DNA of 56,387 nucleotides from Verrucomicrobiaceae bacterium (lineage in GTDB: Bacteria > Verrucomicrobiota > Verrucomicrobiia > Verrucomicrobiales > Verrucomicrobiaceae), in assembly GCA_016795485.1 (NCBI GenBank), contig JAEUHM010000002.1, forward strand, positions 1 through 56,387, read 5' to 3'. Under the pieces are notes generated by a model that worked only from the letters and a program-made list of their open reading frames with translations, was not told where the DNA came from and ran no database searches. Shown one piece after another: positions 51,613 through 56,387 of the stretch (its first letter is position 1; the number at the start of each line of letters is the position of its first letter). A program made the translations under genes and the position numbers.

Positions 51613-53220
51613 TTAGCCTGCTACGATCGCCGCGCGCTCGTTCTCCACACCACTCTTCTCCAGGTAGTAGTCATAGCCGCCTACATACGGCGTGACTTTG
51701 CCGGAGTTGATGTGCAGCACCTTGGTAGCCAGCGTGCGGATGAAATGGACATCGTGACTGATGAAAACCAACGTGCCTTCGTATCGAAGGAGGGCCTGGG
51801 TAAGTCCTTCAATGCTGTGGATGTCCAAGTGAGTCGTCGGTTCGTCCATCAGTAGCAGGTTGGGCGGGTCCACCAGGAACTTCACCAAGTTGAGCCTGCT
51901 TTTTTCACCACCGGAAAGCACTTCCGTCTTCTTGTAGACCTCCTCTTTGCGGAAGAGGAAGCTTCCCAGAATGCCGCGCGCATCATCTTCCCTCAGAGTT
52001 GGGCAGGAGCGCATCACTTCATCCAACACGGTAGCGTTCGGGTCCAGTTGGGCGCTGCGGTACTGGGAGTAGTAGCCCAGCTTCACATTGGTGCCGAGTT
52101 TCCGCTCTCCTTTGTCAATAGTTAGCTCACCAGCAAGGATTTTCATCAGCGTGGATTTTCCAGCGCCGTTGGGACCTACCAAGACTGTGCGCTCTCCGCG
52201 CTCAAACTCCAGGTCCAGGCCCTCGTAGACTTTCCTGGTGGGATACGACTGGCTCACGTTCTCCAGCGCGATCACGCGTTGACCACTGCGTGAGGGTTGG
52301 GGGAAGTTGAAACGGAAGTATTTCCGCGGCTCCTTGGGCTTGGGCAGGCGATCCAGCTTATCGAGCTGCTTCTGGCGGCTTTGTGCCTGAGCGGCTTTCG
52401 ATGCCACGTTGCGGAAGCGGTCGATGAACTCTTCCATCGCCTCGATCTCCTTTTGCTGGTTCTTCCACGCTTGGTAGGCGCGCTCGAAGTTCTCCTGCTT
52501 TTGCTTCAGGTAGTCGCTGTAGTTGCCGGTGTAATGGATGAACTTGCCGCTGTCGATCTCGTAGACGGACTCCATGAGCACATCCATGAAGTCGCGGTCG
52601 TGGGAGATGAGTAGGATAGCTCCAGGGTAGTTTTTCAGGTAAGTCCGCAGCCACAGCAGCGAGAGCAGGTCCAGGTGGTTGGTGGGCTCGTCCAGCAGCA
52701 GCAAATCTGGCTCCATCACGAGCAGGCGGGCCAAATGCGCGCGCATGACCCAGCCGCCGCTCAGCTCTTTGGCAGGGCGTTGCCACTCGGCTTCGGTGAA
52801 ACCCAGACCGCGGAGTAGTTTTTTGGCACGCGCCTCTATCTCTGGGTTGTTCAGAGCATCATGCTTGGCGTGCGCCTCAAAGTATTCTTGGCTGTCCGTG
52901 GTGCCTGCTTTCTCATGTCGGGAGAGGACTTCCTCCAGCTTCTCAAGTTCACCCGCGCGGCCCGTGGCGATCTCCATCGCGGTTTCATTGTGGATCGGCT
53001 CAGACTCCTGCGGCAGGTAGCCCAGCGTGGTGTATTCATCCCTCTGCACCGTGCCAGAGTCAGGCGTGTCTTCGCCCAGAATGATGGAGAACAGCGTGGT
53101 CTTGCCGGCCCCATTCGGGCCCACCAGTGCTACGCGCTCACCGTAGTTGATCGTTATGTCTGCATCCTGGAAGAGGATGCGGTTATTAAAGGACTTGGCG
53201 AGTTTGCGGACGACGAGCAT
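51613..53220 (-). CDS. ABC-F family ribosome-associated ATPase
   Basis: A 535-aa protein with two ABC ATPase domains and no membrane segments. First half: Walker A GPNGAGKT (34-41), signature LSGGWVMRAHLAR, Walker B LLLDEPTNHLD. Second half: GPNGAGKS, LSGGEKSRLN, LLMDEPTTHLD. A charged linker (ENFERAYQAWKNQQKEIEAM to KPKEPRKYFRFNF) joins them, as in the Uup/EttA/YbiT group that acts in the ribosomal E site. The ATG at 53220 is the domain start. The gene converges with the kinase gene. Confidence 0.93.
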   Translation of the reverse strand: MLVVRKLAKSFNNRILFQDADITINYGERVALVGPNGAGKTTLFSIILGEDTPDSGTVQRDEYTTLGYLPQESEPIHNETAMEIATGRAGELEKLEEVLSRHEKAGTTDSQEYFEAHAKHDALNNPEIEARAKKLLRGLGFTEAEWQRPAKELSGGWVMRAHLARLLVMEPDLLLLDEPTNHLDLLSLLWLRTYLKNYPGAILLISHDRDFMDVLMESVYEIDSGKFIHYTGNYSDYLKQKQENFERAYQAWKNQQKEIEAMEEFIDRFRNVASKAAQAQSRQKQLDKLDRLPKPKEPRKYFRFNFPQPSRSGQRVIALENVSQSYPTRKVYEGLDLEFERGERTVLVGPNGAGKSTLMKILAGELTIDKGERKLGTNVKLGYYSQYRSAQLDPNATVLDEVMRSCPTLREDDARGILGSFLFRKEEVYKKTEVLSGGEKSRLNLVKFLVDPPNLLLMDEPTTHLDIHSIEGLTQALLRYEGTLVFISHDVHFIRTLATKVLHINSGKVTPYVGGYDYYLEKSGVENERAAIVAG

Positions 53221-53316
53221 GGGAAATGGGGGCGGTTCCATACCCCTCATGAATGGCAAAGCAAGGAGGGGAAAGGCTGGAAACCCGCCAGCCGCCCTCT
53301 AGGCTCACGCCCGATC

Positions 53317-54177
53317 ATGTCCGCCAAGCCCGAAGTCACGCGTTTTGCCCCGTCTCCCACGGGTCTGCTGCATTTGGGTCATGCTTATGCGGCGGGGTTT
53401 GCTTTTCGGGAGGCAAAAATCACCGGTGGCCGATTCCTCGTCCGTTTGGAGGACATCGATGGCACCCGCGCGCGGCCAGAGTTTGAGGACGCCATCTTCG
53501 AGGACCTCGCTTGGCTTGGGTTGAGTTGGGAGACTCCCGTGCGGCGTCAGTCCGATCACTTTGCTGACTACCAAACGCATCTGCACGTCCTTGAGCAACT
53601 TGGATTGCTCTATCCATGCTTCTGCACGCGCAAAGAGATCCAGGCAGAGATCGCCGCCGCCGGCCAGGCACCCCAGGGCCCGGATGGTCCGCTTTATCCG
53701 GGCACTTGCAGGCATCTGAGTCCGCCGCAGCGCGATGAGAAGCTCGCTTCAGGCCAACCCTACGCTTTGCGGCTAGACATGACGGCTGCGGTGACTCGCG
53801 CGGGCGAGCTTTTCTTTGTCGAGGGAGAGAGTGCCCCGGCATTGGCACGCCCAGAGCAGTTTGGTGATGTGGTGCTCGCCAGAAAAGACACGCCTGGCAG
53901 CTATCACCTCGCTGTTGTGGTGGATGATGCGCTTCAGGGCATCACGCTCGTTACGCGCGGAGAAGATCTGCTACCTGCCACGCATCTACATCGGTTATTG
54001 CAGGATTTGTTAGGCCTGCCGGTGCCCCGGTGGAAACATCATCCGCTCGTGACCGATGACTCTGGCAAGCGCCTCGCCAAGCGCGACCAAGCTCGGTCGT
54101 TACGCAGTCTGCGTGAGGCGGGTTGGAGTGCGGAGCAAGTGTGGGCCAGCCTCGGGCTCAACCCACATACTGCGTGA
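53317..54177 (+). CDS. gluQRS: Glutamyl-Q tRNA(Asp) synthetase
   Basis: A 286-aa truncated glutamyl-tRNA synthetase paralogue that charges glutamate onto queuosine at position 34 of tRNA-Asp. It has the class-I signature FAPSPTGLLHLGHA, the YPCFCTRKE...YPGTCRH zinc-binding cysteines, LLPATHLHRLLQ and a KMSKS-like KRLAKRD. It lacks the anticodon-binding domain of full GluRS, as expected. ATG 53317 (MSAKPEVTRFAP) is the family start. Its 3' end overlaps the convergent VOC gene by 20 bp. Confidence 0.94.
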   Translation: MSAKPEVTRFAPSPTGLLHLGHAYAAGFAFREAKITGGRFLVRLEDIDGTRARPEFEDAIFEDLAWLGLSWETPVRRQSDHFADYQTHLHVLEQLGLLYPCFCTRKEIQAEIAAAGQAPQGPDGPLYPGTCRHLSPPQRDEKLASGQPYALRLDMTAAVTRAGELFFVEGESAPALARPEQFGDVVLARKDTPGSYHLAVVVDDALQGITLVTRGEDLLPATHLHRLLQDLLGLPVPRWKHHPLVTDDSGKRLAKRDQARSLRSLREAGWSAEQVWASLGLNPHTA

Positions 54178-54505
54178 GCATCACCTTGTTGCCCTCGGGG
54201 TCTTTGAACATCGCTAGCACGATCGGCTCGTCCGGTCGTTTGTCTGGCTCGCTGATGATCGTGCCGCCGTTCTCTTTGATGATGCGGCAGGCGGCTACGA
54301 TGTTGTCGACTTGGAAACTGAGGTCCGTGTTGTTCGGGCTGCCGTCTCCGCCGCCGTGCAGGGCCACGATCGCTCCATTGAAGCTCAACTCACTCCAGAA
54401 CGGCTCCACGATGCCCGGCTCCAGGCCGAACACCGTTTGGTAGAACTTCACCGCGCGCTCCATGTTCTGCGCCAGCAGCAGATACTTGATCTGCTGGAGC
54501 TTCAT
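54158..54505 (-). CDS. VOC (glyoxalase/bleomycin-resistance fold) protein
   Basis: A 115-aa single-domain protein with paired beta-alpha-beta-beta-beta modules: IKYLLLAQNMERAVKFYQTV at the N-terminus, a central ALHGGGDGSP segment and FKDPEGNKVMLTQY at the C-terminus. The metal-site pattern is incomplete (Glu in the last module, no clear first-module His), so the function is unassigned. Its ATG overlaps the stop of the upstream carboxypeptidase by ATGA, implying co-translation. It also overlaps gluQRS by 20 bp in the convergent direction. Confidence 0.85.
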   Translation of the reverse strand: MKLQQIKYLLLAQNMERAVKFYQTVFGLEPGIVEPFWSELSFNGAIVALHGGGDGSPNNTDLSFQVDNIVAACRIIKENGGTIISEPDKRPDEPIVLAMFKDPEGNKVMLTQYVG

Positions 54506-56049
54506 GGCTTCAGGCTCTTTTGAATGAAGGCCGTGATGTCTTTATGCAGCTTCTCGTGGTCCTTCTTGAAGGTGTACATCATGTGCCCAGAGTCATACTC
54601 GGCGATCTCGATGCGCTTCCGTGCCTCGTCCGGCAGATCCAGATGACGGATGCTGTGAATGATGTTGTCCGGTGGCGTCACGAGGTCAGACCAGCCCACA
54701 GTGCAGAGCACTTTCAGGTGCGGGTTGTTCGCCATGGCAGAAGACAAATCACCATTCACCGAGCTGTAGCGGTTCTTCTCGTGATTCCATGCTCCCTGTG
54801 GCGAGAGCACCTCGTATGGCAGGTCCTCTTCATAACCCAACTCCTCACGCAGATAAGCATTCATCGTGGCAGCAGCCACACTGCCCACCACACGCATGAA
54901 GGGCTCTATCGCCGGAAAGTTCTCGGAGCGATCCCCATCATCACCCGTCACACGGGCATCGTAGGCACCCAAGACCAGGTTTTTGTCCCGCAGCAGCATC
55001 TCGCGGAAGTAGGAGCCATTGATCCTCAGCTTCTGTTCCTCCACCTGAGTCGCCATCAACCCCGTCAGACGCGCCAACTTCTTCACCGCAGCATCACGAT
55101 CAGCCTTGGGAAGATCCGCGCCTAACAGCAGAGCGCGGGAGTAGTCGCCAAACGCGAACGCCCTCGCCTCCGCTATCGCTTTGGTGCGATCCGCTTGGAG
55201 GTCTGACGGCAGTTTCTTGTGATAGTGCGCCGTGGCGGTCAGAGCCGGGAGGAGCACTTGGTAAGGCAAATCATTCACTGGCCCAGGGCTCAGCACATCG
55301 TAGTCAAACAGACCGGACACCACGATCAGGCCGTTCAGGAAGATGCGGTGCTTCTGCTGCAAGTGATTGGCCAGCCCACCGCCGCGGATGCCGCCATAGC
55401 TCTCTCCAGCGATGAACTTCGGTGAGCGCCAGCGCTTGTTTCGCGTCAGCCACATGCGGATGAACTCACCTACGGCCTCAATGTCCTCTCGCACACCTAG
55501 AAATTGGCCCGCCTTGTCCGCTTCTTCCGGGCGGCTGAAGCCCGTCATCACAGGATCAATGAAAACCAAGTCCGTCACATTCAGTAGCGAGTAGGGATTC
55601 GCCACCAATCGCCCCGGAGGCAGCGGCGGAGACAGACCATCGTCTGGCAAGTCCACCTTCTTCGGGCCAAACGCGCCCAAGTGCAGCCAAACGGAACTTG
55701 ATCCTGGTCCGCCGTTGAAACAGAACGTCACCGGACGCTCAGCCGCATCGTGGCCCGCGCCCACTTCCACATACGAAGTGTGAAACACCTTGGCCGAAGG
55801 CTTCCCGTCCGGCTTCAGGATAGGCAAAGTAGTCGCCGTGACCTCATAGTTGATGGTCCGGCCAGCAATAGTGGTCGTGCCTTTCGTCGTGCCCTTGCGT
55901 GGCTCATCCTTTTTAGGCTCCTCTTTTTTTGCCTCTTCCTTCTTCGGTTCCTCCTTCTTCTTCGGTTCGTCAGCGTGAGAGACCGTCACCAGCGAGAGCG
56001 CAAGCGCCCCAGCCGCCAAAGAGTGAGAGAGAGCAAAGAATCGGTTCAT
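54502..56049 (-). CDS. Secreted serine carboxypeptidase, peptidase S10 family
   Basis: A 515-aa protein with a signal peptide (FFALSHSLAAGALALSLVTVSHA) followed by a Lys/Glu-rich linker (about 26-55) built of repeated EEPKK units. The catalytic Ser lies in FIAGESYGG. The S10 substrate-binding motif is FCFNGGPGSSSVWLHLG. A late Asp and His (VGWSDLVTP, EYDSGHMMY) complete a plausible triad. Such enzymes trim C-terminal residues at low pH. It is typical for secreted Verrucomicrobiota S10-like proteins. The ATG at 56049 is preferred over the longer frame (56082). Confidence 0.9.
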   Translation of the reverse strand: MNRFFALSHSLAAGALALSLVTVSHADEPKKKEEPKKEEAKKEEPKKDEPRKGTTKGTTTIAGRTINYEVTATTLPILKPDGKPSAKVFHTSYVEVGAGHDAAERPVTFCFNGGPGSSSVWLHLGAFGPKKVDLPDDGLSPPLPPGRLVANPYSLLNVTDLVFIDPVMTGFSRPEEADKAGQFLGVREDIEAVGEFIRMWLTRNKRWRSPKFIAGESYGGIRGGGLANHLQQKHRIFLNGLIVVSGLFDYDVLSPGPVNDLPYQVLLPALTATAHYHKKLPSDLQADRTKAIAEARAFAFGDYSRALLLGADLPKADRDAAVKKLARLTGLMATQVEEQKLRINGSYFREMLLRDKNLVLGAYDARVTGDDGDRSENFPAIEPFMRVVGSVAAATMNAYLREELGYEEDLPYEVLSPQGAWNHEKNRYSSVNGDLSSAMANNPHLKVLCTVGWSDLVTPPDNIIHSIRHLDLPDEARKRIEIAEYDSGHMMYTFKKDHEKLHKDITAFIQKSLKP

Positions 56050-56139
56050 GAGAAAAGAAGCAAAAAATGAAAACAGCCCCACAGTCTCTCAACACCCAGC
56101 ATTCCAGTCAATCCCAACAGCGATGACTCAAGAAAAGCA

Positions 56140-56237
56140 CGGAGGATCGGATTCAAAACCAAAAGCCCCCCTCCGTGCGAGGTCCGAGGTGAAGAGGCGT
56201 TTAGATGGCAGCAGAATGGTGGCAGCAGAATGTTTTT
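56140..56237 (-). repeat. Dispersed non-coding repeat, partial inverted copy C
   Basis: Read on the minus strand this matches the right half of copies A and B: AAACATTCTGCTGCCAC, a second CATTCTGCTGCCATC, then CGCCTCTTCACCTCGGACCT and CGCACGGAGGGGG. It extends past the copy A end into TTTTGAATCCGATCC, as copy A does (TTTTGAGTCCGATCC at about 883-897). The left half of the element is missing. It lies right beside the IS481-like end, which may have truncated it. Confidence 0.75.
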
Positions 56238-56253
56238 GGTGCGCCCGGTCCAG

Positions 56254-56294
56254 GTTCAAGACATCGGTAGTACAATTGGTTCAGGACATAGGTA
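56254..56294. mobile_element. Left end of an IS481-like element (internal direct repeats)
   Basis: Two 16-bp direct repeats (GTTCAAGACATCGGTA at 56254-56269 and GTTCAGGACATAGGTA at 56279-56294, 14 of 16 identical) lie just upstream of the transposase start. Paired motifs of this kind in IS481-type left ends are binding sites for the transposase. The outer boundary is probably near 56240-56253 but cannot be fixed without the other end. Confidence 0.5.
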
Positions 56295-56327
56295 ACGGTC
56301 TGTCCTGTGGGCAGGTAGGCTACAAGC

Positions 56328-56387
56328 ATGGCGTGGCAACAAACCGAACCCATCATGAATCAGAAAATGCAGTTCGCCTTTCGGGCG
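56328..56387 (+). CDS. Transposase, IS481 family (5' end only)
   Basis: The last 60 bases translate to MAWQQTEPIMNQKMQFAFRA, which is the opening of IS481-family DDE transposases (compare MPWKETxPMDERxxFI). The helix-turn-helix and rve integrase core would follow outside the window. The GC and codon use are not unusual. Only 20 codons are present, so the family call rests on this opening motif. Confidence 0.7.
   Translation, partial: MAWQQTEPIMNQKMQFAFRA

Overview
The window reads as a chromosomal segment of a Verrucomicrobiota bacterium, possibly of the Verrucomicrobiaceae/Prosthecobacter type. This is inferred from the gene families, because no rRNA gene is present. Pointers are a secreted PSCyt/DUF1549/DUF1553 protein, a haem-CxxCH/WD40 protein paired with a pre-peptidase C-terminal-domain protein, an FmdB-like protein without its cysteines, a secreted S74 (tail-fibre type) repeat protein, degenerate Ser/Thr kinases and a GroEL with a His-rich tail. 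DNA is moderately GC-rich and gene-dense. Many gene pairs overlap by 4 bases (ATGA). I saw no rRNA or tRNA gene and no CRISPR array.

Layout. (1) 1-5.7 kb: accessory region with a partial secreted-operon-type gene running off the left edge, a small XRE regulator and a type III restriction-modification pair (mod-res) lying between two direct copies of a roughly 190-bp non-coding repeat. A third, partial and inverted copy sits at 56.1-56.2 kb beside the start of an IS481-like transposase that runs off the right edge. (2) 5.7-15.7 kb: housekeeping genes: Bcp peroxiredoxin, an NtrC-type regulator overlapping sua5, an FmdB-like protein, two glycosyltransferases, an ArsC/Spx-like protein, an FkbM methyltransferase, sucC with a strong terminator (no sucD), and two hydrolases. 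(3) 15.7-22.3 kb: a five-gene minus-strand operon of secreted or unknown proteins, divergent from a LuxR-type regulator. It includes a 102-aa protein built almost wholly of a heptapeptide repeat (xGQTFLx) and a 1135-aa S74-chaperone repeat protein. A 22-bp imperfect dyad lies in the divergent gap. (4) 22.3-30.5 kb: chaperone block (groES-groEL, dnaK) with a small AP2-like DNA-binding protein between groES and dnaK. A complete vapBC-type toxin-antitoxin module is lodged at the 3' end of groEL between two near-identical 268-bp copies of the groEL 3' end and terminator. A kinase-like protein follows.

(5) 30.5-43 kb: an unknown DNA-binding-like protein, a lipoprotein, an ABC ATPase, the DUF1549/1553 protein, a GH71/99-like protein, a lone nuoG, and nnrS between two near-perfect CRP-type palindromes (TGTGA-N6-TCACA). 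Then come a glycine-rich RRM protein and a glycosyltransferase pair translationally coupled to a rhodanese lipoprotein. (6) 43-56 kb: the WD40/cytochrome and PPC pair, an AGCS symporter, a membrane pseudokinase whose HRD is replaced by HGN, an ABC-F ATPase, gluQRS, a VOC protein and an S10 carboxypeptidase.

The most unusual structures are the vapBC module framed by a duplicated groEL 3' end, the 21-bp/heptapeptide repeat gene in the LuxR-linked operon, the three-copy repeat framing the restriction system, and the paired CRP-like sites around nnrS.
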